In this document: positions 11,425 through 21,105 of the stretch, one piece after another
Position numbering within the stretch: the first letter of the stretch is position 1
Layout of the letters: each line of letters begins with the position of its first letter
Virus record (IMG/VR): IMGVR_UViG_3300030060_002720
Location: 1 to 26,867 of that record
Direction: 5' to 3' (one strand)
Source: a virus
Length of the DNA: 26,867 nt
The notes under the pieces: model-generated
Told to the model about the DNA's origin: nothing
Databases searched by the model: none
What the model saw: only the letters and a program-made list of their open reading frames with translations
Position numbers and translations under genes: made by a program

Positions 11425-11900
11425 CTGCTTTCCTTGTATAACCAGGCAAGAACAAATATAAATCCAATAACGGTGCAAAACAATACAAACCAGCCTACAC
11501 CTTCCCATATCTTGCGTATAACCTCTTGTCTTTCGTAAATCTCTTTCTTTCTTTGCAACCTTATTTCTTTTTCCATGTGCAAAATTTCATTCCAAGAATT
11601 AGCACCATAATGAAAATTTATAAACGACTTGAGTTCTTGGCGCTGTGCTTCTAGTTTTTTCTTGGCAGTAAACGCTTCAATTGCACTAGCTTCTATCTCT
11701 TTGCCTTTAAATAATTTACGAAGTGGTGATGCGTTTTTGGCCGACTTCTCAACATTGTCAATGTCTGATACTGCGCCCATCCAACGAGATAAATCTTTGC
11801 CCATAGACTCTATCTCTCGACCTGCTGCAAATCCAGCCTTTATTGCGCCAAATGCTTTTGATGCTGCTGTTATTGCAAGACCTATTGAAGCTGGATCCAC
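11421..11900 (-). CDS. Membrane-anchored helical protein of unknown function
   Basis: A 159-residue protein. The GTG at 11900 has GAGG five bases upstream and begins two bases after the preceding stop; an upstream ATG at 12014 would overlap the neighbouring gene by more than 110 bases and is rejected. It starts MDPASIGLAITAASKAFGAI, a glycine/alanine amphipathic helix, continues with KDLSRWMGAVSDIDNVEKSA (35-54), a long coiled-coil-like charged region, and a C-terminal membrane span (about 134-154, WFVLFCTVIGFIFVLAWLY). I recall similar proteins in marine phages near lysis genes. It could be a structural or lysis accessory protein. Confidence 0.7.
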   Translation of the reverse strand: MDPASIGLAITAASKAFGAIKAGFAAGREIESMGKDLSRWMGAVSDIDNVEKSAKNASPLRKLFKGKEIEASAIEAFTAKKKLEAQRQELKSFINFHYGANSWNEILHMEKEIRLQRKKEIYERQEVIRKIWEGVGWFVLFCTVIGFIFVLAWLYKESR

Positions 11901-11902
11901 TT

Positions 11903-12097
11903 TTACCTCACTAACAATCCTATTAATAAAACTATTGTTGTACCTGCTGTACCTATCATAATATGCTCTATGCGTTTTATACGAAGGATAGTTTCTTTCC
12001 ATCTTTCTGCACATACAGCTTCATGCGTATCTATCTGAGACTTTACTTCTGTTACTGATGGTCTAGGCATATATTCTAAAATTATCCCCCACATCAT
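11903..12097 (-). CDS. Small single-span membrane protein (RPSVxEVKSQIDTHEAVCAERW type)
   Basis: A 64-residue protein if started at the ATG overlapping the previous stop (ATGA), or 55 residues from the ATG at 12070, which gives MPRPSVTEVKSQIDTHEAVC, a start pattern I recall from related phage proteins. Residues about 40-62 are one membrane span (IGTAGTTIVLLIGLLV). The cytoplasmic part is a charged helix (ERWKETILRIKRIEHI). It is a small membrane component of the lysis/late region; a spanin or holin-regulating role is possible. No lipobox. Confidence 0.7.
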   Translation of the reverse strand: MMWGIILEYMPRPSVTEVKSQIDTHEAVCAERWKETILRIKRIEHIMIGTAGTTIVLLIGLLVR

Positions 12098-12645
12098 ATC
12101 TCTTTTGGAAAGTCATATATTGGTGCATTTCCAGTAGGAACTCCATCTTTATCCATAGGTGTATCAAACAACTTAATAAAATCAGCTAACTTTTTACAAG
12201 CATTAATATTAGTTTCTATTTCTGCACATTTAGTTCTAACACTATCTCTAAATGTAGTAGTAGCATCTGGTATAGCTGTGCCTTTTTCAGACTTGCGAGT
12301 AACTAACCAATCTGTTCTAGATAACATATTATTAGCTGTTTCTTTAGTTTGTCTTATCCATATTGTTTTTAATCCCTCATTGATAAGTTTTGTTTTGCCA
12401 TCCTCTTCATACAACTGTTTGCCATCAGCATCTTTTGCATCTTCATCATCAAGTTTTCTTTCAACACCTTTTGACCAATAAAAACGATTATCAAAACTTG
12501 TATCTTCTTCTGCTTCCCAAACTAACTTAAATTTCTTTTTGTCTGCATCACTCCAAGCACTTGCCCAGTTATAAGGATGTTTATATGTGCCATCTGACCA
12601 AGACTTTCCCTCTTTGATTATTATTCCATTATGTTTCCAAGGCAT
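12094..12645 (-). CDS. Tail fibre assembly-like protein
   Basis: A 183-residue protein directly downstream of the two fibre genes, with a clear AGGAG before the ATG at 12645. The C-terminal half has the pattern of tail fibre assembly chaperones: NMLSRTDWLVTRKSEKGTAI (residues 106-125), then IPDATTTFRDSVRTKCAEIE. The N-terminal half (PWKHNGIIIKEGKSWSDGTY) has several Trp and a Gly turn typical for proteins that hold fibre tips. It probably folds or trimerises the adhesin at 12655, or is itself a minor fibre part. Confidence 0.72.
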   Translation of the reverse strand: MPWKHNGIIIKEGKSWSDGTYKHPYNWASAWSDADKKKFKLVWEAEEDTSFDNRFYWSKGVERKLDDEDAKDADGKQLYEEDGKTKLINEGLKTIWIRQTKETANNMLSRTDWLVTRKSEKGTAIPDATTTFRDSVRTKCAEIETNINACKKLADFIKLFDTPMDKDGVPTGNAPIYDFPKEI

Positions 12646-12654
12646 TTTTTTCTC

Positions 12655-15066
12655 CTATCTTGCATTACTAAATTTAAATGGCTGTTCTGCAAAAGCCATA
12701 TAGATAAATGTTCCACTACTTGCATTCATAGCAGAACCATCTTCCTTTAATTTTACTCCATTACTTACAAAGTCTACAAATCCACCAGTTTGTTCTGATT
12801 CAGCACCACTTGTATTTGGAAATAAACCTTGTGCAACTCTATTATCTGGATCTCTTTTATTATCATACAGCAACCAATTGCCTGTAGAATCAGTTCTTTT
12901 TAATAAAAACCAAGCAGGTCTAAAACCTAAGTAAATAAATGTTCCATCTGTTGCACCATTGCCAGTATAAGTGCCAATTTTAGAGTAACCCTCTATATTT
13001 GCAAATGTATAACAAACATAAGTTCCAGAACTTGTATTCACACTTCCTGCTGTACCTAAATTTATAACTGTAGATGTTGCAGTTGAACTATTCCAATAAG
13101 TTGTATCATATACAGAAGCACCAGTTCCATTTAACAAAAGATACCTAACTCCTGCACCTAAACCATCTACATTATAATAAACTACCCAATTATCTGCACT
13201 ATCTCTTCTTTTTACCCAAGCCATTTGAGGTGCAATTCCTAATCCGTGTCCAATCGTTGCATTAGCACCAGTGCCAGTATAAGTTACAATGCTAAATCCT
13301 GCTTTTGTACTTGCTTGTACTGTTGATGTTATGCTTCCATCTGTATTACTGCTAGTTGTACCACCATTAGCTTTCCAGTTCCATGCTACAATAGGTTCTG
13401 AACTTTTATTTAAATTGACTGCTGAACCTACTGAAAATCCATCGGAATCAAAAGATGTAATATTATTTACGCTTGAACTTTCTGCTCCAGTTCCATTTGA
13501 ATATAATCTATTAGTACCACCTCTACTACTATCCAATAAAAAATGCCACAAAGAACCATCATTTCTAGTCTTTGCCCAAACCCAGTCTGGCTGAAAACCA
13601 ACACCAGTAATTGATTGTGAAGTACCATTACCAGTATAAAGTACTGTATTAAAATGATCATCTGCTTGTTCAGATTGATTTGGACTTAGTGTAGTATCTG
13701 GTAGGTTGCTTGAGCATAGTGCTAAATGACCACTTGGAACAGAATATTTAAAATTGCCCACACCATTCCCATCGCTGTTACCACCAGCAGTTTCATTACC
13801 TACAAAAGTTCCTTCTTGACCAGCATTTAAAATCCAACTTGAACTATTGTAACAATCAAAAACTGGCAAATATGTGCCAGATGGTAAACTTGAATATGCT
13901 ACACCTTGAGAACTTCCATTTTTATAAAATGTTAAAGTATCTCCATCTAAATCTAAGGCAACACCTATTATATCTCCAGAAGTATATGAAGCACCATAAG
14001 AAGCACTTGAGTTATTGTTATATTTTACTCCACTAAAAACATAAACATATTCATTAGAAAGAATGCCAGAATCACCAGTTGAAGTAGGGTCAAATGGTGT
14101 TCTAACTATTCCAGTATTAGAGTACTGTGCTGAACCACTTGCTCTTACTTCCCAATACCATTTGCCACTAGAAACACCAAAAGTACCAGTCATTATTCCA
14201 GACACAGAAGCAGAAGCACCAACAACTTTTAAATTACCCTCACTAAATGTTGCACTACTATTAGACCTTTGTTGAAGATGATTTAAAGTACAGAAATTGT
14301 TAGTGGGCGAATCAGTACAGACATCTGTAGAAGCTAATCCACTAGATGTAAAATCATTGCCATTACCACTTGTGTCATCTCCTAAAGCACTACTATTTGC
14401 AAAAGTAAATCTAAATCCATTTGTTCCATAAGAACCAGTATAGGCTTTTGGAATCCATACACCATTTTTTGTTTCTCCAAAACTATCTGCTGTTAATGCT
14501 TGACCATCAATAAAATTAACTTCAGCTATATAGCCATCAAAATTCTGTGAGTTAGCTCTCTGTCCACCTATGTACTGAGTATAAGAACTATTATTCCACC
14601 ATACACTTTCATAGTCAGCACCAACACCATCATTTCTAAAATTTAAATTTACTTGTGTCCCATTAACATAGAGCCTTACTGAGTCTGCATCAGAGGAGTA
14701 GGTGTCTGTTTGCCAATAAATAACGCAATGATACCAGTTTGTAGTATCTCTGAAAACCATATCAGTTGTAGCTCCAAAAGTTGAAGTACGAGATGTATTT
14801 CTATACTCAAATATCTCCAATTTATCATCTGGAAAATATACTGTGAATCCATTTTCACTAGCTGATTTTGGTGAAGAGAATATTGTTTTTTCTCCAAGAT
14901 TCGACCTTTTCATCCACCAAGAAAGTGTCCAAATTTTTCTATTACCTGCACTACCCCAAGTTGTGCTTAATCTAGAATTATCCCCATCCTCAAATCGTAA
15001 AGATTGGTTTATAGTTTCAGGATAAAATTCTGCACTAGCACCAAACCATTTATCAGAGCTAAACAT
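12655..15066 (-). CDS. Second tail fibre/adhesin with LamG-like, SPRY-like and triple repeat domains
   Basis: An 803-residue extended protein. Residues about 22-190 form a LamG/concanavalin-like beta sandwich (WTLSWWMKR, TNWYHCVIYW, DSVRLYVNGTQV, YIGGQRANSQNFDGYIAEV). Residues about 285-425 match a SPRY-type domain (GKWYWEVRAS, IIGVALDLDGDTLTFYKNG, YLPVFDCYNSS). From about 472 there are three repeats of about 100-120 residues beginning at 472, 591 and 694 (TVLYTGNGTSQSITGVGFQP, IVTYTGTGANATIGHGLGIA, IGTYTGNGATDGTFIYLGFR), each with a W/V-K-R pattern, as in DUF7483-like repeats. All three domain types bind carbohydrate or protein surfaces, which fits host recognition. It begins in a TAATG overlap with the gp17-like fibre gene. 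Confidence 0.88.
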   Translation of the reverse strand: MFSSDKWFGASAEFYPETINQSLRFEDGDNSRLSTTWGSAGNRKIWTLSWWMKRSNLGEKTIFSSPKSASENGFTVYFPDDKLEIFEYRNTSRTSTFGATTDMVFRDTTNWYHCVIYWQTDTYSSDADSVRLYVNGTQVNLNFRNDGVGADYESVWWNNSSYTQYIGGQRANSQNFDGYIAEVNFIDGQALTADSFGETKNGVWIPKAYTGSYGTNGFRFTFANSSALGDDTSGNGNDFTSSGLASTDVCTDSPTNNFCTLNHLQQRSNSSATFSEGNLKVVGASASVSGIMTGTFGVSSGKWYWEVRASGSAQYSNTGIVRTPFDPTSTGDSGILSNEYVYVFSGVKYNNNSSASYGASYTSGDIIGVALDLDGDTLTFYKNGSSQGVAYSSLPSGTYLPVFDCYNSSSWILNAGQEGTFVGNETAGGNSDGNGVGNFKYSVPSGHLALCSSNLPDTTLSPNQSEQADDHFNTVLYTGNGTSQSITGVGFQPDWVWAKTRNDGSLWHFLLDSSRGGTNRLYSNGTGAESSSVNNITSFDSDGFSVGSAVNLNKSSEPIVAWNWKANGGTTSSNTDGSITSTVQASTKAGFSIVTYTGTGANATIGHGLGIAPQMAWVKRRDSADNWVVYYNVDGLGAGVRYLLLNGTGASVYDTTYWNSSTATSTVINLGTAGSVNTSSGTYVCYTFANIEGYSKIGTYTGNGATDGTFIYLGFRPAWFLLKRTDSTGNWLLYDNKRDPDNRVAQGLFPNTSGAESEQTGGFVDFVSNGVKLKEDGSAMNASSGTFIYMAFAEQPFKFSNAR

Positions 15067-16835
15067 TAGCTAAAAGCCAACTGTGGTGTACCAAGTAAAA
15101 TAGAATTATCTGCTTTGATTATATATGGAACTACATCATAAGCACTATTTGCACTTGATAAAGTTAAACCACTACCACCAACAGTTTCATAATCTGTACC
15201 TAAAGATACTGTTCCTGCTGATCCTGAACTAGGTTGAATAAATATAATAACACCAGTTTGACCAATATTAGATGCTTCTGTTGTTGGATTTGATAAAGTG
15301 TTAGCACCAGAACCAAGAGTAAGGATAAAATTTTGTTTTGTGTCGAAGTCAAGAGTTTTACTTGATGATATTGTTGCTGTTTCTGTTGAAGGTATCTGTG
15401 ATGCAGTAAACGTGCTTTGTGCATTAGTCGTTACAATGTTTGCTCCTGCAAGACTAGTAGCACCAGTACCACCTTTTGATACTGCAACTTGTCCTGATAA
15501 TTGTGATACTCCTATTGTTTTATTAGTAAGAGTTTGTGTAGCAGAAGCACCAACAATCTCTTGATCTCCACCTGGAGGTAATGTTAAAACATTTGTAACA
15601 CTAGCTGAATGTGGTTGTGATTTTACAGTTTGACCATGTGAGTTTGATTCACAATTAAATACCAATGTACCTGGATTTGTGTTGCCTTTTAAAACTGTTT
15701 TGCCAGTTCCATTTGGTGCAAGTTCTATATCTGCATTTGATGTGGTAACTATGTCTTGTCCATTCATATCAAGATCACCACCAAGTTGAGGAGATGTGTC
15801 TCCTGACAACTCAGTTAAACTTCCTGCTCCATCATTTCCAGAATACGAAAAGTCAACTCGTATACCATCTGAATTGCTAAATGTGCCATTTGATACAAGA
15901 TGTGATACAGGAACTTTTGTATATCCAGATTCATCTGTGATTGCACCAGTAACTTTGTATAAGGCAAAAGTAGATGCAGTACCTTCTTTTTCTATATGTA
16001 TTAATCCTCTAGCTGTTGCGTTACTTGCATCATCAAAACTTTGCACAAAAGAGGAAATATCTGCACCATTATCATCTGCATCATCAAAAAACAAAACAGA
16101 TACAGAGCTAAGAGTTGCATTATTAAAAGCTAGTTTGCCTGCTCCTGGATCTGCATCAGATGTGCTATTGCTAAATGTCATTTGCAACCCAGCAGAGTTA
16201 CCAGTTGCACCAGTCGCTCCTGTTGGCAAACCAAGTGCCAAGGCTAATGCACCTGTACTTGCAGTATATGTTGCACTTGCTGTTGGACTGCCACCAGCAG
16301 ATACAGCAGATGCAGTTGCAGTTACAGTATCTACTTTTCCCTCTGTAACAGTTAAGTCTCCAGAACCATCAAAACTTAAAATCTTGTTTGCTCTTTCAGT
16401 AGCAGATGTTGTAAACTCTGAAGAAGATATTGTGTTTGTTTTAGAAACTTTAATTGATCTGCCTAGTTCCTCTTCTATCTCTTGTGCAATAAATGTTAAT
16501 TTATCTAAAGCGTTTTCATGACTTTCTGCTGGGAATGGATCATTTGCTACATAATCAGTAAGCTGCGTTCTTGCAGTTGATCTTAACAGCACGACTGTTT
16601 CTCCACTTGCAGGAATATTACCACTTGTAAAAGTAACATTACCTCCACTTGAATCTCCGACACCTGATACAGTATAATGTGTTGTTTTTGTTTTGGTAAC
16701 TTCTGCTCCAGTTGAGTCTGTTCTAATAATTACAGCAATATCGTCATCACTAAATATTTTAAAATTATAAGGAAAAGCAGATGTGCTTCCATTTCCTGAA
16801 GCAGAGTTTTTTGTGGTTGTACTACTTACTGTCAT
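15066..16835 (-). CDS. Tail fibre with T7 gp17-like N-terminal domain
   Basis: A 589-residue protein. Residues 1 to about 150 have the T7 tail fibre N-terminal pattern that binds the tail: FPYNFKIFSDDDIAVII (21-37), HYTVSGVGDSSGGNVTFTSG, PASGETVVLLRSTARTQLTD, then ENALDKLTFIAQEIEEELGR. Beyond this are low-complexity Ser/Thr/Gly/Ala segments with a short collagen-like stretch (GATGATGNSAG) and two fibre motifs often seen in podoviral and siphoviral fibres, TLTNKTIGVSQLSGQVAVSK and GGTGATSLAGA. It mounts on the tail and carries or complements the adhesin encoded next. GAGG seven bases upstream of the ATG supports the start. Confidence 0.9.
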   Translation of the reverse strand: MTVSSTTTKNSASGNGSTSAFPYNFKIFSDDDIAVIIRTDSTGAEVTKTKTTHYTVSGVGDSSGGNVTFTSGNIPASGETVVLLRSTARTQLTDYVANDPFPAESHENALDKLTFIAQEIEEELGRSIKVSKTNTISSSEFTTSATERANKILSFDGSGDLTVTEGKVDTVTATASAVSAGGSPTASATYTASTGALALALGLPTGATGATGNSAGLQMTFSNSTSDADPGAGKLAFNNATLSSVSVLFFDDADDNGADISSFVQSFDDASNATARGLIHIEKEGTASTFALYKVTGAITDESGYTKVPVSHLVSNGTFSNSDGIRVDFSYSGNDGAGSLTELSGDTSPQLGGDLDMNGQDIVTTSNADIELAPNGTGKTVLKGNTNPGTLVFNCESNSHGQTVKSQPHSASVTNVLTLPPGGDQEIVGASATQTLTNKTIGVSQLSGQVAVSKGGTGATSLAGANIVTTNAQSTFTASQIPSTETATISSSKTLDFDTKQNFILTLGSGANTLSNPTTEASNIGQTGVIIFIQPSSGSAGTVSLGTDYETVGGSGLTLSSANSAYDVVPYIIKADNSILLGTPQLAFS

Positions 16836-16885
16836 GTTTTACCTCATTTTTATTTTTTACATTATTTACAACTAATTCTCAACAA

Positions 16886-19417
16886 TTATCTAATTAATCC
16901 ACTTGTGTCTTGTGGACTTACTAAAAAGTCTTGCTCGAAATCTTTGTTAATTCGTCTCTCCATTTTTCTTAAAAAACCAGGTTTTGCCAACTCCTGCAAG
17001 TCATGCAAAAACAAATAATCTAATGCAAGTTTTGTATAAAATAAATTTATAAATGGTGTATTTTCAAGTGCAAGTTTGAGTATCTTCTGTGTTGGCACAT
17101 CACCAGAAGCAAACTTACCAAATATTTTAAATATATCATCAACTGCACCAGCAGTAGGCCCAAGTAATGTTTCTTGAAAGCTGCGACCATATCTATTGTA
17201 TTCGTTAAATATGAAATCTCCGTATATTCCTGCACCTCCACCTTGAAGAAAAGCCATTTTTAAAAGATTTGTGTTAAACTCTCCATCACCAAGAAACACA
17301 CTTCTTGGCTCTTTGCCCTTTAGTATGTCTTTGAGACAAATTGACAAGTAACCCATAACAGTAGATCCAACCATCATTTTAGCTACACCATAGTAACCAG
17401 CATGTGCTTTTTGTCTTGATAAACCTTTTGTAATATATGTTATTGGAAAACCTTTGAGTTGCATAATCATTCGTATTGCTTCACCTAAAACTGTACCTCT
17501 AGGCAATCCTTGATTCATTATGGCTCTTTCTCTTGCTCCTGGTGTAGGTATCGCTGCATCTGCACTATCAGCGTAATACATATTTATTTTTGTTCTAAAT
17601 TTATCTCTAAAATCTTGTCTGAGTTTGTCTGTTATATCAAGTGTACCTTCTTTGTTTCTAATAACTGAGTCAATTACATCATTTGAGAGTTCGTCAACTT
17701 TGCTTGCAAACACATAGTTTCTGCCATCTTCTGCTTTTTCAACAAGTTGGGAAAAAACTTTCCAATCATTTTCATCAATATCGTATAGTTTCAATAATCT
17801 TTGTGTTTCAGGTGGCACTTTGTCAAAACTTAGTTTGGAATACACAGCTAAATCAGCAGATAACATCCTTGCTAGACCAGTCTTTTGGCTATTGTTCCAC
17901 CATTGCATGCCATTTAGTTTGAAGAAAAACTGATGCGCTTTTGCCATTTTTCCAGGGCCAGAGTCGTTTGCACCAAATCTTGCATGCACATCATTCAACA
18001 TGTTATCCACACCTACACCAAGTAAATAACCAAGTTCTTTTCTTTTTTTACCTTGAAACCCCTCAAGAACATCAATAAATGCTCTTGCATAACTGCTAAA
18101 TACACCTCTCTCTGTGTTTGCATTTATAAAAGCTGCTTTTGTTGATATATCTGAAAAACTACTTATAGTTGCAAAGCCTAACTTTGACATATTTTGTATC
18201 ATTCGCCAACCAGCAGATATACCAGCAAAACTAACATCCATACCTAGAAAGTTTTTTGATATACCTTTTTGTCTTGTAGTGCCATCTAGTTCTGCAAATT
18301 GATTACGCAATGATCTTTCGTTCAGTTTTCTTAAAATATTTATATCTTTTGTATCTTTTAAATCTTTTATAATTCGTTCGAACATGCTTTTTGGATTTGT
18401 TCCAAAAGTTTCTAACAGCGCAATACTTTGTGCATCATGTGTAAAACCAGACAAAACTCCCTCACTCAAAGTCATTCTGGCATACTGCTTACTGTATTTA
18501 TAAGATGATGCACCATTTTTAAAGTGTAAAACTCTTGATTGACTCATTGATTTAGCTAAATTTTTTGGCCCTACAAAACCATCAACAAAATATTTTGAAC
18601 CATCAATAGAGTTTAGATCAGAGGTTTTTGTATGATTACCTGTTACAAGATTTGTAAAAATATCTCCTAAATACTCATCCTCACTTTTTCCTTCAGGCTT
18701 CCCATCAAAAGTTTTTTCTCTATTTAGAAGTGGCTTTACAAAATTTATCCATTCTTGTTTTGAGCCTTCCATATCTTTAAAATTTTTCATCATAAGTAGT
18801 GGATCGTGCATCTGTCTTACAACATAATTATCAAGTTCTCCTATGTTTGCGCCTGCTCTATTTTTTCTATCAAGTAAATTCTTTTGGTGTTTCTTAATTA
18901 TTTCTGCAATCTTTCTTGCATTTACATCTCCTGATGAACCAAAGCCATCAAACATTTCAATATAAATTTTTTCATCTAAATCACCAAGTCTAAAAATATC
19001 TAGCACTTCTGCTTTTGATAAAGCAGCAGCCAGAGTTCCCATAGAGTCAATCATTATTGCATGGCCTTTGGCATCAACACTATCAAGTCTTGTTCTTACA
19101 TCTCCTACTAAAATGCCAGATAATGCTTTCGTTGGATTGTTAGAGTTTTTAAGTTCTGTAATTATTTTTACATAGGCTCTTTTGTTTAGAAGTGCATTTC
19201 TCTTTTCTATTTTAGCTGCAATCTTTGCATTAAGTGCAATCTTTGCTGCCTGTGTATACATCTTGCTTATCGTATCTTCGCCAACACTACCTTTGTGATT
19301 TTTTATCCAATCATTAAGTTGATCAACAATGCTTTCAGCTTCTTCTCTTGATATTTCTTTGCCTTGTTTTCTTAAAACAGCAGCAATAACTTCATCTGGG
19401 CATAATTTAACTGTCAT
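16886..19417 (-). CDS. Large internal virion/ejection protein
   Basis: An 843-residue protein from the ATG at 19417, which has AAGGA seven bases upstream and overlaps the preceding stop (ATGA); an upstream start at 19438 would lie within the previous gene. It is mainly helical with long polar helices and hydrophobic segments near 670-690 and 720-740 (VAKMMVGSTVMGYLSICLKD). No lysozyme or transglycosylase motif is visible, unlike T7 gp16. By position, last of the ejection cluster before the fibre gene, it is the gp16 counterpart and would help move DNA across the envelope. The identification rests on gene order and size; sequence similarity was not established. Confidence 0.72.
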   Translation of the reverse strand: MTVKLCPDEVIAAVLRKQGKEISREEAESIVDQLNDWIKNHKGSVGEDTISKMYTQAAKIALNAKIAAKIEKRNALLNKRAYVKIITELKNSNNPTKALSGILVGDVRTRLDSVDAKGHAIMIDSMGTLAAALSKAEVLDIFRLGDLDEKIYIEMFDGFGSSGDVNARKIAEIIKKHQKNLLDRKNRAGANIGELDNYVVRQMHDPLLMMKNFKDMEGSKQEWINFVKPLLNREKTFDGKPEGKSEDEYLGDIFTNLVTGNHTKTSDLNSIDGSKYFVDGFVGPKNLAKSMSQSRVLHFKNGASSYKYSKQYARMTLSEGVLSGFTHDAQSIALLETFGTNPKSMFERIIKDLKDTKDINILRKLNERSLRNQFAELDGTTRQKGISKNFLGMDVSFAGISAGWRMIQNMSKLGFATISSFSDISTKAAFINANTERGVFSSYARAFIDVLEGFQGKKRKELGYLLGVGVDNMLNDVHARFGANDSGPGKMAKAHQFFFKLNGMQWWNNSQKTGLARMLSADLAVYSKLSFDKVPPETQRLLKLYDIDENDWKVFSQLVEKAEDGRNYVFASKVDELSNDVIDSVIRNKEGTLDITDKLRQDFRDKFRTKINMYYADSADAAIPTPGARERAIMNQGLPRGTVLGEAIRMIMQLKGFPITYITKGLSRQKAHAGYYGVAKMMVGSTVMGYLSICLKDILKGKEPRSVFLGDGEFNTNLLKMAFLQGGGAGIYGDFIFNEYNRYGRSFQETLLGPTAGAVDDIFKIFGKFASGDVPTQKILKLALENTPFINLFYTKLALDYLFLHDLQELAKPGFLRKMERRINKDFEQDFLVSPQDTSGLIR

Positions 19418-21105
19418 TTTGTGTTCCTTATAATACAACTTGCAGCAGCATCAGTAGCAGTTGTGTAACTTTCATCTGCTTTTGCAATCAAATCGTCTGC
19501 TGCTTTTATGTTAGCATCAAATGCTGCTAAGTCATCTTTATCAATATTAGATGCGTTAGATGTATTTTCTGCATCAAATTCAAGTGTTTCTATTTCTGCG
19601 TCTAACTCTGCTTCTCTTGCATCTATCCTAAAAGTAGGATCAATACCTGCGTTCATAATAACACTTTCTTCGTAACCTTGCTTGAAGTTTCCCATATTAT
19701 AATCATTTATTTGAGCATCAACTTTAGCATCATCAAACTGTTGTATTGTTTGTGTTGATGTTCTATCTATTGAGTCTGAAAGAGCAGCATCTTCATTTAT
19801 TCTATATTGATCTAAAGCTATACTATATGCTTCTATTATCTCATCTTCAGTCATATTAGTAGGATCTACTCCTAATTCATCTAGTTCTTGAAGTCTTTTT
19901 TGTGCTGATGTGTAGGCTTGGTACTGTGCTTCTTGATCTTTTGAATAAAGTATTTCACCTCTTTGCTCTCTATCTATTAAGTCCAATAAATCTCTAGGAG
20001 TTGCGCCATCTATGCCATAGTCTAAATCTGTTTTATCTAAAAAATAACCAGCTTCTTGTACTCTTTGTGTCATTACATCTAAACTTAAACCATCTTTTCT
20101 TGTAACACCAAATGTTCCTTTATCTAATGATACTCTTAAGTCTCCTATATTTGGATCGTCTGATTTTATACCACCTTGTTCTTTGATAAATTGTATAAGT
20201 GTTTTTGGTTTTTTTACATTTAAACTGTCTGGCAACTTTTTCTTTCCAGTTCTTGTAACCTCTTCTAATGTTTTAGGCTTGTCTTGTGCTAAATCATTTT
20301 GTTTTTCAAGGTCTTTCTTTTTTGTTTCCTCGAGGTCTGCTTTTATTATTGGTGTTACATTAACCTCTTGATCTGTTAATGTTTGTTTTACTGCTGTAAC
20401 AACTGCTTCTTGCTTTGTCCTTTGACTTCTTCTTTCAATAACATCAGATAGTTTTCCAAAGCCTACATGCAAACCACCTCCAAGAACACCACCAACAGTA
20501 ACATTTAAAAAGCTATCTAACAGGTTATAGTTTTCATCTTGCTCTAATGCTGCTTGACCAAGAACAATAGGCTCTACAATAGCTGCACCAACTGAACCTT
20601 CAACAACACCTCTTAATGCTCTTGCCTTAGTTTTGCCAAATTTCGTTACAAGATGTGCATATCTCGCTGCTGGGAAAACAGGTATAAAAGCAGATGCAAC
20701 ATTGATAGGATCTAATACTGAACCTAATAACATAGTTCCAAACTGCGCTGAACCAAGTGCAAATCCACCTTTTGATCTTGATAATGTTTGTGTTATGGCT
20801 GCTCTTTTATCATAGTTTTGTGCTAGTAATTGTGCATAGCCTTCCTTAATACCATCTTCAGGCGCTTCAAGTCCTTCTCTAAAGTATTCGCTTTCTTTGT
20901 ACTGCTCTGGACTAAGTATGTTGCCTGTTGTTCCAGGCCCAAACTGCATTTGTAAGAAACGATCTAAAGCATTAGTTGGATTGTAATAAAATGTATCTTC
21001 AAGTGTTGCACCTAACACATCAAGAGTACCCACTTTTGTTGTGTCAAAATATTTATCTAATCTGTTTTGGTTAAACTCAACCTCTGGTATTTGAACATCA
21101 ACCAT
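19414..21105 (-). CDS. Internal virion/ejection protein with membrane-active segments
   Basis: A 563-residue protein. The first 220 residues include glycine-rich hydrophobic stretches (about 113-148, FALGSAQFGTMLLGSVLDPI; 165-185; 198-216, NVTVGGVLGGGLHVGFG) that could enter the host membrane. The rest is acidic and helical with long coiled-coil-like stretches, ending in an Ala/Asp-rich tail. It lies between two other large virion proteins in the gp15/gp16 position. It is likely ejected with DNA and forms part of the trans-envelope channel; the role is inferred from context. Confidence 0.7.
   Translation of the reverse strand: MVDVQIPEVEFNQNRLDKYFDTTKVGTLDVLGATLEDTFYYNPTNALDRFLQMQFGPGTTGNILSPEQYKESEYFREGLEAPEDGIKEGYAQLLAQNYDKRAAITQTLSRSKGGFALGSAQFGTMLLGSVLDPINVASAFIPVFPAARYAHLVTKFGKTKARALRGVVEGSVGAAIVEPIVLGQAALEQDENYNLLDSFLNVTVGGVLGGGLHVGFGKLSDVIERRSQRTKQEAVVTAVKQTLTDQEVNVTPIIKADLEETKKKDLEKQNDLAQDKPKTLEEVTRTGKKKLPDSLNVKKPKTLIQFIKEQGGIKSDDPNIGDLRVSLDKGTFGVTRKDGLSLDVMTQRVQEAGYFLDKTDLDYGIDGATPRDLLDLIDREQRGEILYSKDQEAQYQAYTSAQKRLQELDELGVDPTNMTEDEIIEAYSIALDQYRINEDAALSDSIDRTSTQTIQQFDDAKVDAQINDYNMGNFKQGYEESVIMNAGIDPTFRIDAREAELDAEIETLEFDAENTSNASNIDKDDLAAFDANIKAADDLIAKADESYTTATDAAASCIIRNTK

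Noticed and set aside
11901-12014. N-terminal extension of the 11421-11900 gene to an ATG at 12014
   Set aside because: It overlaps the neighbouring membrane protein by over 110 bases, while GTG at 11900 has a good ribosome site directly after that gene's stop.
15796-16521. A 241-codon plus-strand open frame opposite the gp17-like fibre gene
   Set aside because: It lies wholly antisense to a well-supported fibre gene with Ser/Thr/Ala-rich codons, which readily leave the opposite strand open; no ribosome site or recognisable motif.
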